Notes under the pieces: model-generated
What the model saw: the letters and a program-made list of their open reading frames with translations, nothing else
What the model was told of the DNA's origin: nothing
Databases searched by the model: none
Shown: positions 25,560-38,584 of the stretch, piece by piece
Layout of the letters: every line of letters begins with the position of its first letter
Position numbering within the stretch: position 1 is the stretch's first letter
Translations under genes and position numbers: made by a program
Assembly: GCF_018991925.1 (NCBI RefSeq)
Contig: NW_024732415.1
Location: forward strand, 2,833,276-2,897,275
Length of the DNA: 64,000 nucleotides
Source of the DNA: Homarus americanus
Taxonomy: Eukaryota > Arthropoda > Malacostraca > Decapoda > Nephropidae
Direction of reading: 5' to 3'

Positions 25560-26915
25560 TTAACAAATCCAGGTGTTGAACAGAAATACTACACGTGATC
25601 GCTCATAAAGACGTATATTATTTAACCTCAGGTACATCCGGCTAGTAACGATAACTAAAAACAGACGTATTATTAACTACACCATTATTCACAACACGAC
25701 TCTAACAACTAAGAAACCGATCAATTATATCGAATTATTAGACAAGTATTATAAAATGTTTGGTAAATATTCAGTTTAAATTCGGCCGCCTCATTAGTCT
25801 AGGGATCGAACCATTATTTAAATAATTTTCGCCATGAATTTCACTCCATTTTGTAATATTAAATCAGGAATACCAATATGGTTAGAGAGGTTTTAAATTG
25901 ATTACAGTACGTAAATAGTTTATTATTGGGGGCACTGTTACCGCCAGTTAGTCAGATTTATAATACGAGTTTGGAAATTTGTTCTATTTCAAGATTTGGT
26001 TCAGGAAACAAAAGAGAGACGAAGTGTGAAGATATGAGGCAAATATTTGATATCACTCGTACGACACTTTGTAATCTGATAGCCTTTCATAGTTAGGTTA
26101 GGTACTTCACAGGAGCAGATATATTACAGGCGTTGTGGAGAAGTTAAAAATTAGTTCGGGGTCAGAAAAATTCACCTAAGTTATTATTTCGTCAATGAAT
26201 GATATCATATCCTATAGCTGTGGTGCCGCGTTAGTACAGTAGCTTCCTTGAGGGTGGTGATCAATAGGACGCGTATATTAAGAAGTAACAAGATATAATA
26301 TAATTCACGATGAAGTGTATGTCACCATCCAACACACAATCATGGACAGAAAAATGTAAAAGCTGTCAGAGGGTAAAATTATAAATATATAAAAATGCAG
26401 TAGTTTGTAACGCTGCCCATACCATGTTCACAGCAGAGGGTAGTAATTAACGCGGCAGCAGCTAGACGGTCAGCAACTGGAAACTTGTCAATTAAGTGAT
26501 TCTTTTAAGTAATTAACATAACATCCTCTGTGATTTAGTGATGTGGATATTTTCTTTATGTTATCATCACCAATTAATTTTATCTTAAGTAAATCCAATA
26601 AGTCTGGTTACCAATTGAACGTTTAATTAAGAAGTTTCCATTAAATAAAACTTTTAAGTAATTGACCACACATATCTAATATTACGTAATTAAGGTAACT
26701 AAATCTCCTCTAATTACCAGTATCTTTTCCCTGGTGCTTGTGATGACTTCTCAAAGTTTATGACTAAACTACAAAGTATTGGTTAAAATGTGTCAGTATC
26801 TCACAGGCGTTATGAGCCACACTCCATCACACTGAGAGACGGAGTTACTCACATTATCTCTCTGATGACGGGCCATGATAGGTCCCAGCACCAGGAGAAC
26901 AGTATCTAACCTGAC
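25560..26915. other. AT-rich unique non-coding DNA
   Basis: No gene recognised. Confidence 0.45.
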
Positions 26916-26920
26916 CTAAC

Positions 26921-27195
26921 CAAAGCACAAAGAACCTGACTAAAGCTAACATAACTCAGCCTAACCTAACCTAACCAAAGCACAAAGAACCTAACTAAAG
27001 CTAACATAACTCAGCCTAACCTAACCTAACCAAAGCACAAAGAACCTAACTAAAGCTAACATAACTCAGCCTAACCTAACCTAACCAAAGCACAAAGAAC
27101 CTAACTAAAGCTAACATAACTCAGCCTAACCTAACCTAACCAAAGCACAAAGAACCTAACTAAAGCTAACATAACTCAGCCTAACCTAACCTAAC
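26921..27195. repeat. 55-bp telomere-like compound repeat, five copies
   Basis: Five units with starts at 26921, 26976, 27031, 27086 and 27141, ending at 27195. Each has a unique part (CAAAGCACAAAGAACCTAAC, then TAAAGCTAACATAACTCAG) followed by CCTAACCTAACCTAAC. Only the first unit has a visible substitution (CCTGAC). The high identity implies recent expansion from a telomere-like seed. Confidence 0.95.
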
Positions 27196-27419
27196 GTAAA
27201 ATCAGAACTAGGGTCGAATGCTACGTTTCACAGTGTTTAGTCCCTATGATACCCAGCCCCATTATCAGGTTGGTTTAAAAACATTAGGGCCTTTTAGGAT
27301 ATATCTGACCTACATTGTCGTCATACATTATATAACAAAGCCGTGGTGGATATCTTTAATATTCTTGTTTTTGAGACGTTGTGAAGCACTACTTTCTTCA
27401 TCATTAGTGTTGTGAAATG

Positions 27420-28020
27420 AAGAACATTATTATTTTTTTATACTGTAATCAACAAATATTTTTTTCAGTGAGAGTAACATTGGAATGAAAACATTAAAAA
27501 AATAATAAAAATTAACGTGACTAAAAATAAACTGTAATAAATGTTAAAAGAATATATACAAATTATTCATTATACTAAAACATCACATAAGACAAAATCT
27601 AACCTTTCGATATAATTAATGTGTTGAGTACATTATACATCAAAAGACGAGTTGATAGATTACATACAAATACTTAGAAGACCCAAAGAACTGAAATAAT
27701 ATCAGACAAAGACTCTTTACGATGAACAAAATTAGTTTTAAAAAGTAAATTGGTAAGTTTGAACAAATATGTTAAAACAGAATAAACAATGAAAATATGA
27801 AATAGTCAGAATTAATAAAGATTCAATTATTTCATACTTGAGTTGTTAATAAAACGTCAAATGAAGCCAATAAATGAATGTTACTTTAGTTCTGTTCACT
27901 TTATTATTTGTTAAAGTGACTGACATGAGTATAAGAGGTGTTGTGGTCCCTGAGAGATGCAGTACTAAGCAAAAATACATACTTGAAGACCAGAGGTGTT
28001 AAAGTGCAGTAATACATTTA
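27420..28020. other. AT-rich unique non-coding DNA
   Basis: No gene recognised. Confidence 0.45.
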
Positions 28021-28029
28021 TCAACACAT

Positions 28030-28140
28030 CAACGTGACTGTGTGAGTGTATGAGTGACAGTGAGACTTCAGAAGTGACTGTGAGAGTGAGTGACAGTGTA
28101 AGAGCGATTGCGAGACTTCAAAAGAGTGACTGAGTTGTAT
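28030..28140. repeat. Degenerate GTGACTGTGAGAGTGA repeat
   Basis: Two to three copies of a roughly 50-bp unit with GAGTGACAGTGA and GAGACTTCA(A)AAG words. Confidence 0.5.
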
Positions 28141-28226
28141 ACTTAGTGTGATCGCGCGGGAGTGGAGTGTTGCCAACGGGTGAGCCTGTAAATAAACATA
28201 CCGAATGTCGTAGTAGGGCTATAAAC

Positions 28227-28227
<1 letters not shown>

Positions 28228-28267
<40 letters not shown>
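28228..28267. repeat. (AG)n microsatellite
   Basis: About 20 AG units. Confidence 0.95.
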
Positions 28268-28268
<1 letters not shown>

Positions 28269-28674
28269 AATGATTCTAATTTATGAAAAAAAAACGCATT
28301 ATACTAATTTTACCTTAAATTTCTACATAAAAACGAAAACAAATTAATAACTAAAAAAAAAATCCTCTCCAACGTACAGTAAACATGAGGCGGAAGGTGA
28401 CACCACAACCACCGCCACATACAGTACATAGATGGCGAACGAGTGAATGGAAGAGAGATAACGGCATATGTTTATCTTTCTCTCCGTCATCTCAAGGAAG
28501 TAATCGGTTTCTATATACTGGCAGGGAAGAAGACTCTATCCCTGGCTCACCTCGCTCCTATACCCGAGGGAAGGCAGACCTAAAGAAAATGGTCAGTCTT
28601 CCACCATCTTGTATTAGTGTTTATTAAGTCATAGAATTCGGCCTTCTGGTCCCATCTGGGGTTAGTGAGATTAG

Positions 28675-28865
28675 TTGTGGAGTTATTGTGGTAGTTGTAG
28701 TAAGGGTGAGGGTGGTAGTGGTGGTAATGGTGGTAGTGGTGGTAGTGGTGGTAATAGCAGTAGTGGTGGTAGTGGTGGTAATAGCAGTAGTGGTAGTTAG
28801 TGTTAATAGCCTTAGTGGTAGAAGGGATAGTGGCAGTAGTAGTAGAATTGTTACTACCACTACCA
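28675..28865. repeat. (GGTAGT)n imperfect array
   Basis: GTGGTAGTGGTGGTAATAGCAG-like units with triplet periodicity. The valine-rich and threonine-rich frames on both strands are artefacts of the repeat. Confidence 0.8.
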
Positions 28866-29049
28866 ACATTATGGTTACGTTTACACTTAGACAAGCATCA
28901 TCTATAGCCTTGATATATGGTAACTTTTATGTCAATTTTACTCTTATTTCGTTAACTTTAACAACTATTAACTCTCACGTACACCGTCTTATAAAAATCA
29001 CAACTGTTGCTTAAAAAATACAACTTGTATATCATAGTAAGATATCTGG

Positions 29050-29051
<2 letters not shown>

Positions 29052-29083
<32 letters not shown>

Positions 29084-29099
29084 CAACAACAACAACAAC
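29052..29099. repeat. (AC)n-(AAC)n microsatellite
   Basis: AC repeats at 29052-29081 followed directly by AAC triplets to 29099. Confidence 0.9.
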
Positions 29100-29339
29100 C
29101 AAAAAAAAAACTAATATACATATCCATCGTAATATCTTGGTGGACATAAATCACCAAGGTTGTCGAGCGTCTTTTCATCTCTTTGTCGGTGGACACTTTT
29201 GTGGAGGTCTGCCCAGCATCACCCGGCAAAGTCCAGCTAGACTCTTCCATACAGTAGACGCGTAGAGCTTGACTGTACATGTGTGAAGTAACTATTTTTA
29301 ACTTGACCTTTATATGATACATAACTAAGGTCACAAAGG

Positions 29340-30045
29340 TCACAGATCATCCATGTGGAAGCTCAGTATTCCCCTCTAGTTATTGGTGTTGATACGTAAC
29401 CAGTGTTATGTCGAAGTAGCTCCGAACTTTCGCCAATACAATATCCTCAATTTATGTGCCTTTCCAAGAATCCTTATCCAGCCAACAGATATACAAGTTT
29501 ATAACAACGTCTCATCTCTTTCTCCATGAGTAGCTACCCGGAAAACCAAATATAATTCATCTTGACAAGTTTGTAAGGGACTTGTGGTGACGAGAAGCCA
29601 CAACAAAGGGATACTCTCCAGATTACTAATGAATGAGGTGCTATTAAACAAGTTATTAATATATGGTACAAGTTATACCCCAACTTGGACAGTGCGCTTC
29701 TCACTTAAACTTATATGAAATAAGTTTGAGATACTTAACAACTCAAAATAGTAGTAAGTTTGTTGATGTATGATGCGAGGTGCGTAGGAAAATTGTGACC
29801 AACTAATATTCGTAACGTCACGGTAAATAACACAACAGAATGTATCAGACAAGATATATGACCGATCACATAACACAATGATGAGCACTGATGTATACTT
29901 TTAACAAGACTTCACTCGAGCAAGATGCCAACTTATGGTATGACCTCAATATTTGACCTTTTGACCTTCAGATCATAATTATTACTGAGGTCATCGTGGT
30001 GAATATACAGTACACCAGCACTTGACACAGCAGGTTTATCTCTTC
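29340..30045. other. Unique non-coding DNA
   Basis: No gene recognised. Confidence 0.4.
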
Positions 30046-30047
30046 TG

Positions 30048-30099
30048 TAGGTTAGGTTAGGTGACGTGAGGTGAGGTTATGTCAGGTTAGGTTAGGTTA
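30048..30099. repeat. Interstitial TTAGG tract with GTGAGG variants
   Basis: TTAGG units at both ends and mutated GTGACGTGAGGTGAGG in the middle. Confidence 0.75.
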
Positions 30100-30479
30100 A
30101 AATACATAGACAAATTTAAACAAGGTCAACAGCTATAATCTTCACTTGTGCCTTCCTAAAAGACACTTAAAAGAGCTAAAGTAATACCCAAGACACACAG
30201 AAATTAAAAATAAAGCCAAATCAGTAAAACACAGATCCAAAGTAATGATAATTATTGTGTATAATGCCCAGGAGGCGATGACTGTGCTAAGTACCATAAA
30301 TGAGGAGTATAATAGCCCCCACTGTATGATTATTGCTGCTAGAGTGGCACTCTTGTCTGGAGTCTGTGTGTGTGATAGACTGAGGAGAAGTGGGACGGTT
30401 AGTGAATAGACCAGGCTGAGGGAGGCTGATCTCTCTCTCCTCTCTCTCTCTACTTCTATATCTGTCTGTCCACACAGTC

Positions 30480-30740
30480 ACATCTCACCAGATCTCACTC
30501 TCCCAGCTCCACAGCCTCTCACTCTCCACCTCCCAGCCTCACCTCCCCAGCTCCCCACTCTCCCAGCCTCTCCCTCCCAGCCTCTCCACACTCTCCCAGC
30601 CTCTCCCTCTCACAGCCTCTCCCCCTCCCAGCCTCTCACACCTCCTCCCACTCTCCCCTCTCCTCCCAGCCTCACACTCTCCCAGCCTCTCACACTCTCC
30701 CAGCTCACCCCCCTTCTCCCAGTCTCCTTATCACTCATTC
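30480..30740. repeat. Decayed CTCTCCCAGCCTCTCAC minisatellite
   Basis: About eighteen variants of a 13-15 bp word built on CTCCCAGCCTCT. Confidence 0.7.
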
Positions 30741-30808
30741 ACTCGCTCACTCACTCACTCACTCACTCACTCACTCACTCACTCACTCACTCACTCACTC
30801 ACTCACTC
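30737..30808. repeat. (CACT)n microsatellite
   Basis: About 17 CACT units. Confidence 0.95.
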
Positions 30809-30969
30809 TCCCTTCTACCTCTCACACTCTCACACACTCTCCACCTCTCATAGCTCTCCCCCTCCCTCACTTGACGAAGGTTCAACTGGATGCAATAATT
30901 TTCTGCTACCTTCTGTGTTAAATGTCACTTTCTGTCAGTCTAAAAAGAGATTCAAAGTGTTTTAGATTT

Positions 30970-31226
30970 AGATAGTTAGATTAGGCTAGATTTGGTTAGG
31001 TTAGGTTAGGGTAGTAAAATTTTGTGAGATTAAGTTAGACTGGTATTTGGTTAGGCTAGGTTAGGTTTATGTTAGATTATGTTAGATTAGGTTAGACTGG
31101 GTTTTGTTATGTTATGTTAGGTAAGGATAGATTAGATTACGTTGTTATGCTATGTTATATCATGTTAGATTAGGTTAGGATAGGTTAGGTTAGATTAGGT
31201 TAGGTTAGGTTAGGATAGGTTAGGTT
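30970..31226. repeat. Degenerate TTAGG-derived tract
   Basis: Many TTAGG and TTAGATTAGG words with TTATG, TTAGAC and GGATAGG variants, cleanest at 31175-31226. An old, mutated interstitial telomere-like array. Confidence 0.75.
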
Positions 31227-31586
31227 TTCTCGTTAGTAATATTGCTAGAGAATTGAGGTATAAAAATAAATATTGTTTTTATTATATTTTATATCAAGGA
31301 AAAGTATTAAGGAACGAATATAAAATAAACACAATTATACAAACATCTGACATGGAAATAAAAAACAAATAAAAATAAACATAATATAAAAAAGTTGTAA
31401 GGAAAGATGTGTAACAGTGAGAAAAAAAAGCACAAAAAAAAGAACTGAATATAAAATAAAACAACCCGAACGACCGCCTTAATAATGGAATTTTACACAC
31501 ATCAAACACGGGGTCTTTTTTTTTCATTGTTTTTGAGTGGGGGAAATTGTTTAGTGTTGCCAGAAACACGTGAATGCCCTAGAGAA

Positions 31587-31780
31587 TATTTCCCACTCCT
31601 CTGGTAACACTGTGTGAGAAGGTGTGCCACTTCCCTGGTAACACTGTGTGAGAATGTTTCCCACTCCCCTGGTAACACTGTGTGAGAGGGTTTCCCACTC
31701 CTCTAGTAGCACTGTGTGAGAGGGTTCCCACTCTCCTAGTAGCACTGTGTGAGAGGGTTCCCACTCCCCTGGTCACACTG
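31587..31780. repeat. 33-bp minisatellite, about six copies
   Basis: Unit TTCCCACTCCYCTRGTARCA then CTGTGTGAGAGGG. Open reading on the minus strand in two frames is due to the 33-bp period. Confidence 0.9.
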
Positions 31781-31973
31781 TACCAAAACCCCCACCCCTC
31801 TCTTCACTGCCCTTCAGATTCTTTCAGATTCCTACGTTAATTTTTTCCTCCCATTTTAAACTAGGTCGTGTGAGAGCGCATCCAATATGACCTCTCTTGA
31901 CTCGCCAGGATGACGATGGGGGTGAAAATGGCGTCGGGATTGCACAGAGACTCAAGTTAATTTCATTTGGGTA

Positions 31974-32000
31974 GTCAGTCAGTCAGTCAGTCAGTCAGTC
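31974..32000. repeat. (AGTC)n microsatellite
   Basis: Six to seven AGTC units. Confidence 0.9.
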
Positions 32001-32090
32001 ACCGCGTTTCATGTGAGAACGAAAAGAAAAAATATATATCACACGAAATTATGAGGATTTGTATAGAAAGGTTTACACTTACATTCCCGG

Positions 32091-32091
32091 T

Positions 32092-32143
<52 letters not shown>

Positions 32144-32175
32144 TATTATTATTACTATTATTATTATTACCATCA
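32091..32175. repeat. (GT)n-(ATT)n compound microsatellite
   Basis: About 25 GT units to 32141, then ATT triplets with an interruption to about 32170. Confidence 0.95.
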
Positions 32176-32324
32176 TCACTATTCCTATACTCTTCTTTTT
32201 CCTTCCATAAAAAACATAAAAAAAACTCAAATAAACTTCAAACTTTTTTTTCTTCTCAATAAAGATTCAGTTTTTGTGCGTCACCGACCATTTACCATAA
32301 TGTTATCATCGTTTGGCCGTGTGA

Positions 32325-32395
32325 TACCCGCCCCCTCCCTCACTCCTCCTACCCCTCCCTCACTACCCCCCTCCCCCCCCTCCCCCTCCCCTACT
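32325..32395. repeat. C-rich CCCTCC tract
   Basis: Polypyrimidine tract that is roughly inverted relative to the G-rich tract at 32460-32545. Confidence 0.7.
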
Positions 32396-32457
32396 TAATG
32401 CTGTTTTTTTACCATGTGTCCTAATTTTTTTAGGTGTGTGTTATTGCTGTGATTAAT

Positions 32458-32545
32458 GTGGTGGTGGTGGAGGGAGGGGAGGGAGGGGGAGGGAGGAGGG
32501 GGAAGGGGGAGGGGAAGGTGGAGGAGGGGGAGGCGGGGAGGATAT
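32458..32545. repeat. G-rich tract with G-quadruplex potential
   Basis: GGAGGGAGGGGAGGGAGGGG-like sequence with many runs of three or more guanines spaced by single adenines. Confidence 0.75.
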
Positions 32546-32591
32546 AGAATGGAGAGGAGAATGAGAGGGCAGGGAAAATAGAAATGAAAAT

Positions 32592-32621
32592 CAGACAGAC
32601 AGACAGACAGACAGACAGACA
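32592..32621. repeat. (ACAG)n microsatellite
   Basis: Seven ACAG units. Confidence 0.9.
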
Positions 32622-32794
32622 TAAAAGGCCATAAGCCAGGTTCATTAAGTCTTAATTGGATCATCATTCATAACCACACAGTGTAGTGACTGGTTATATT
32701 ATTAGCTGGGGTATGGTGACGACTCTCTCTCCTAATTTTTCATTCATTCTCTTACTTTCTCATTCTCTCTTTTCTTTTACTTTAGCTCTCTTTA

Positions 32795-32865
32795 TTTATC
32801 TCTCTCTCTCTCTCTCTGGGGACCTTGGCTGGATTATAACGCGAAGAGAGAGAGAGAGAGAGAGG
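32795..32865. repeat. (CT)n / (AG)n inverted pair
   Basis: (CT)n at about 32797-32817 and (AG)n at about 32845-32864 with a 28-bp loop; a possible hairpin. Confidence 0.8.
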
Positions 32866-32899
32866 AAACAAAACTTGGAAGAATTGAGATTGAAAAACA

Positions 32900-33409
<510 letters not shown>

Positions 33410-33510
33410 CACTATGAACAGGTCTTCCTCACTGCTGTGTTGCACAAACAGGGAGGACTTCACCTGCCTTTGTGCTTCTGTTTACTTACACTACCTCCTG
33501 CTTATTATAT

Positions 33511-33535
33511 CTCTCTCTCTCTCTCTCTCTCTCTC
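33511..33535. repeat. (CT)n microsatellite
   Basis: About 12 CT units. Confidence 0.9.
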
Positions 33536-33722
33536 ACCTGGCGAGTAATCAGGTGAGAGGTTCAGGCCAGGTAGAAAAAAAAATATTTATTGCCATGTCG
33601 AACAAAGTTTATTATTTTTACCCTTCGCTATTTTTTTTACATATTTATTTACTTATTTACAATATTTACATAGAAGAATTTGTTTGGTATCTTCTTACAT
33701 ACTCATGTTATGTACTCAAAAG

Positions 33723-33723
<1 letters not shown>

Positions 33724-33773
<50 letters not shown>
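33724..33773. repeat. (AC)n microsatellite
   Basis: About 25 AC units. Confidence 0.95.
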
Positions 33774-33774
<1 letters not shown>

Positions 33775-34014
33775 TTCAATGTTGTCCTTGTTAATTTGTT
33801 CTTTTTTTTTTGTTATTGAGGAGAAAAAAATATACATTCCCTTTCCTTTACCTAATTTATATTGATTAATTATTACTTCCCATTTATATAATTTATCTTA
33901 ATTTATCTTGTTTCTCTCTCCTATCTTCCCCGTTCTGTTGTCCTTGTAAATAACTTTCGATTTTATTCATTTTATTTTATTTCTTATATAAATTTTGTGA
34001 TTATTATTTTGTAT

Positions 34015-34330
34015 ATCATCAATCACCACAGCAATAACTACAACCACAACTACTACTATTACTAACCACTACAGCAATAATTATCACCACGATTACCATC
34101 ATTAACGAGCACAGTAATGACTATCACCATAACTACCACAATTTTAAACCGACATAGCAATAGCCATCACCACAACTACCACCATCATTAACCAACACAG
34201 CAATAAGTATCACCACAACTACCACCATCATTAACCAACGCAGCAATAACTACCAACACCAACCACAACCACGAACAACAACCAGCACCACTAATAACCA
34301 CAACTACCACCAACAACAACCACAATCCTA
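34015..34330. repeat. Decayed ~45-bp CACAACTACCACCATCATTA minisatellite
   Basis: About seven units of the type CAACACAGCAATAA, four variable bases, ATCACCACAACTACCACCATCATTAAC split by substitutions. The two units near 34150-34240 are the best preserved. Confidence 0.75.
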
Positions 34331-34339
34331 GTAATGCAA

Positions 34340-35100
34340 ACAATAAAGACTTAATCACTAACAATTTTTCTCCTTCACCAAATTAATTACATCTATAGAA
34401 GTTGTGTGGTGTTTGATCGTATTACTTCATTAAAGATATTGTTTGTGAAAGTCTTGGAACGTTTAATAAATTACTAAAAAGTGAGAAAAAAGGTTGTCTG
34501 TTCTCTGTTAACTTGCAGTTAAAACTTAAGTGTAGAGTTAAACTTTAAATATATTTCTTTCTTATTGGTATAAAGTTTAAGTGATCTGTAATGGTTCTTC
34601 ATAAATTAATGTATTCTTTCAATATATTTACGTTTGATTGATTACATTATTGTGTAATTTACCCAAAGTTAAGTAATGATACTACTACTACTACTACTAC
34701 TAAACTATTTTCACTTGTACAATTGGTAAGCATGTACTGTATACCCACATTACTGCTCTAGTGAAGATTACAATACTATCGGTATGTTTAAGGGGCGGGT
34801 GGGCGTATGTTTACGACACACGTCTCCTAACAGGATCTAAACCAACGATCGATAGTTAGAGTCCCATGTCTGGCCATTAAATAAGGCACCTCTCGTCGAC
34901 CCAACTACAGAAGGAGAACTTGACAATAGCTGGGGATATAAAGACCAGCTATGCCTTCTACTATGTACCGAAGGTGTAGTTTTCACCGTGCCGTACCCAC
35001 ACTGTCCCTAAGGGGTTCGCCAGGTGTACAGAACCAACATTCAACTTTAATTGTCGTCGCCTTTAGTAAATTTCACTAAAGTTTTCTCCAATATATTAAA
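34340..35100. other. Unique non-coding DNA
   Basis: No gene recognised. A (CTA)n of seven units lies at 34682-34702. Confidence 0.4.
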
Positions 35101-35104
35101 GTTT

Positions 35105-35295
35105 TGAAACAGCCAAAAAGTTGTAGGTCAGACGGCCCCAGGCCTAATTGGTCTCAAGCTGATCTACTCTAACTAGACCCTAAAGACTGGGTCTGATGAG
35201 GATGGGTCCCATTATGTCTTCGTCCTATTAGGTCTGAGGCCTATAAGTCTGGAGCCAATTATATCTGAGACCTATTAGGTCTCAGGCCCTATCTC
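35105..35295. repeat. Decayed CCTATTAGGTCTGAGG repeat
   Basis: About eleven diverged 15-18 bp units. Confidence 0.55.
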
Positions 35296-35343
35296 AACAG
35301 CCAGCAAACATCAGATTTAAAGAGATTTCTAAGATTTGATTGC

Positions 35344-35353
35344 TCGAGAGAGA

Positions 35354-35397
<44 letters not shown>

Positions 35398-35429
35398 TTG
35401 GTGGGGATGAAGAGATTTTCTGTTTATGG

Positions 35430-35468
<39 letters not shown>
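35344..35468. repeat. (AG)n / (CT)n inverted pair
   Basis: (AG)n at 35346-35395 and (CT)n at 35432-35467 separated by about 36 bp. Strong hairpin potential. Confidence 0.9.
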
Positions 35469-35470
<2 letters not shown>

Positions 35471-35569
35471 TTCACAAACCACAACCGACCTCGTTAGAAT
35501 CAGCGTCCCACAAACTTTTTTCCCCAGGAGAAAAATACACCTTCCCGTCAATTGGTCCCTTTGTGAGGT

Positions 35570-35765
35570 CCACTAACTACCCGCTAAATACCCCCTAGTG
35601 GCCCCCTCACCCCGCTAACCACCCCTGCCCCCTTAACAACATCCCTAGCGTCACTCAACCCCCTAAATGCCCCCTGGAACCCCTTGCCTCCCCAGAGTCC
35701 CTTAGTCCCCCCCTTACCTTCCCACCGAACCTCCACCCCCACAGCCACCCCCTCTCTCTCTCTCT
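35570..35765. repeat. C-rich tract (TAACCCCCT-like)
   Basis: Irregular CCCC runs with CTAA, CTTA and TAGC between them; cytosine-rich strand of possible G-quadruplexes. Confidence 0.5.
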
Positions 35766-36032
35766 GTATGCCTGTCAGTCTTTCTCACATTTCCTCACAA
35801 ATTTTCTTTATCTCTGTCTATCTGTCTCTCTCTACCGTTCACCTTTTCTCTTGACTTTTCTCTCTTTGTCTGTCTTTCTCTTTTTTCGTTCTCACTTTTT
35901 CTCTCTGACTGTCTGTCTGTCTGTCTGTCTGTCTCTTTGTAGTTCTCTCCTTAATTTCTCAAAGTTTCATCAATATTCATTTTTCTTTATTCAAGTTATC
36001 TCGTTCGCAACATGATTGGACTGACACATGGA

Positions 36033-36120
36033 GACACACACATACACGGACACACACACACACACACACACACACACCCACACACACACACACACACACA
36101 CATACACACACACACACACG
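36033..36120. repeat. (AC)n microsatellite
   Basis: About 40 AC units with a few interruptions. Confidence 0.95.
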
Positions 36121-36129
36121 GACTCAAGA

Positions 36130-36815
36130 ATGACTACAATTAATTCAGTGAAGGCAGTTTAAGTCATGCTAGAGTCTTGTACCGTCAAGGGAGTTGTGTC
36201 TCTCGTAATTTCTTTTGGTTGGTGGACGAGAGACAGCAGTGTGACGAATACCTTACTGACAGCTTAAACACCCAGGTTGTTGAGGCGCGCTGATAACATT
36301 ATAACATGGACCTCAAAGACTCGTAAGAATGGTTAACAAAAAATATAAATCAAACTCAGATAAACTTTTGAAAGGAATGAATTTAACTTTATTGGAGCCC
36401 ATCTGAGTAGATAACATGGATATGCAAATGAGCTGAAATCGACTTGACTGGACAAAAAGAAGTAATTTTATGTTTTTTTTCATTTAATTTTTTTTTCGCT
36501 GACGACATGAAAAAAGTTAATTCGAGCGTCAGTATCAGGTTATAAAGCTGCTCTTAATGGTAGTTAGCAGCCTTAATGGTCGTGATGGACCTTCTATCTA
36601 TTGGTTATTCCATCACCAACTTTTCCCATTAAGTATTTTTTTTGGGTGAAGGTGAAACCCGTCTACCGTTTTCTAATCAGTTCACGAGGTGAGGGAGGTG
36701 GAAGGGAGGTCTATTATATTCCTGTCCTGGTTAGATTAATTTATTTTTGCTCCAAATAGTTTTTGGCTGTGGTCGATAGCCCAATTTTCTTCTTTACTGA
36801 CTAACTGATAAACTG
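36130..36815. other. Unique non-coding DNA
   Basis: No gene recognised; ends at a (CTGG)n tract (36820-36851). Confidence 0.4.
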
Positions 36816-36816
36816 A

Positions 36817-36819
<3 letters not shown>

Positions 36820-36851
<32 letters not shown>
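36820..36851. repeat. (CTGG)n microsatellite
   Basis: About seven to eight CTGG units, preceded by CTGA units. Confidence 0.9.
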
Positions 36852-37104
36852 CACTCACGCACCTCTGATGAATTCTGAATTATTTTATCCCAAAACACCT
36901 AAGTTATTATGTAATATTATATAACTGATATATTTTCTCTAAATAAATAATGTTAAAACGCATCAAAACTAATTTAAAATCTAACACAAAACCTAAATTT
37001 TCTACTAAAATTTGAAATGAAGTCAAAATTCCCCTGAGAATATACCATAACTTTAAGAAAAATCTGTTTATAACTGAAGGGTAAAATCAACACTAGTGTA
37101 CATT

Positions 37105-37235
37105 GCCTCGTGTGGCCTTGTGGTTGGGCGAATCGATCTAAGCCTTCAGATGTCACAGTTTCGAATCCCTTTAGCCGCTAGTTGTCACTCAGCCTCTGAT
37201 GGCTGTGTCGGCTACCCTTGGTCAAATTGTCCTAT
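37105..37235 (+). mobile_element. tRNA-derived SINE head
   Basis: A box TGGCCTTGTGG at 37113-37123 and B box GTTTCGAATCC at 37158-37168, 45 bp apart as in an internal Pol III promoter. The intervening arm is diverged and does not give a credible cloverleaf, so this is not a tRNA gene. The downstream body includes CTCTGATGGCTGTGTCGGCT; its 3' end is not defined. Confidence 0.5.
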
Positions 37236-37239
37236 GTTT

Positions 37240-38540
37240 ACTATTGTTGTGCACTGTCCAGGTGTATATTGGAAATTGTGTATCTCCACGGTCTATGTAT
37301 ACAGTATACCTGCATTGTCTATATACACATGTTAAATTGTATACCTGTATTATCTATAACGAACCATACCAATTGAAAACTTGCGTGATGATTTTACTGA
37401 ATAAATATAATTATAATATAAAACAAGACAGTTTCTTCACTCGGCTCGACAGTTCTTCTCTTAATAACTTCAATAAGAGATGATAATAATATAATGTGAA
37501 TATAAATTAAATTAAACGTTTGGCTAACTGGTTTATCGGAAATCGTCTCGAGAGTTTAAGCTTTAACCATAATATTATTCCCGCGATGACTGGTGGTGGA
37601 CTGGGTGGTGAGTACGGTAGTAATTTATTCTATACTCTAGTTATATGTAAGTACTGGTAGGTGGTGTTGTATGTATATAACTTATGGATTATACGTGTTA
37701 GTATAACGAGAGGCGTGTGGTAACTCTCCGCCTCTGTTATCGGAAATAAATTTGACGTTCTTCTACATAATTACGATAAAATATACTGAGGTTCAAGAAA
37801 ATATTATTACTTGATAACATGCTAATATTATAGTGTTGTCACTGTTTATATATCAAATCAAGTTTATTATTTCAATACTTAGAATGTGAAATGTGTGCAT
37901 GGTGACGACACTCACGGTCATCGTCACCTCTGACTGATACGCGTCACATGTCATCTTTGTTCACCTCACTCGTTATACGAAGCCTTTAAAGAAATAAAGG
38001 CATATTCTTAAAAAAAATATGTATTAAGACGCCTGACCTGGCATGATATTAGGTACTGTAAACTGGACAACCTGCTATTTTGTAATCACTATCACGGCAG
38101 CCAATCACAAGCCACATGAAGAAATGTGGGCGGTACATGTTCTCTCTCTCCAAAATGAACAAACTTCAGATAATTTATAAAAATTCTTTGGTTAATTTCC
38201 CGCCTTTAGAATTTACCAAAAGTGAACTTTTCTAATAATGAAAAAGTTCAGTGCATTTTCGACACCATCTTCATATCATAACCTCAGTGGGCCAGTTAAG
38301 TGTAATGTAGAGGTCTCACATTCTCATAAAAAACAGAGAAAAATATTCCTCCATGACCGCCCATAACTTTGGAAAAGATAACACACTTCCCTGACCGACC
38401 TGAGGGTACTGGGTAAACACTGCTCTCAAGATGGTGTCCATACTGGATTGAGACTCCTAGCACCAAGAGGTAAAACACTCTAGGTCAAGACAGACATATA
38501 TATACACACGTCTAAGTTGGATTTTCTACATTACCATTCA
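37240..38540. other. Unique non-coding DNA
   Basis: No gene recognised. CCAATCACAAG at about 38100 and GGGCGG near 38127 are lone promoter-like words. Confidence 0.4.
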
Positions 38541-38562
38541 ATTAAATCAACAGAAACAGACA

Positions 38563-38584
38563 GACAGACAGACAGACAGACAAA
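38563..38584. repeat. (ACAG)n microsatellite
   Basis: Five to six ACAG units. Confidence 0.9.
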
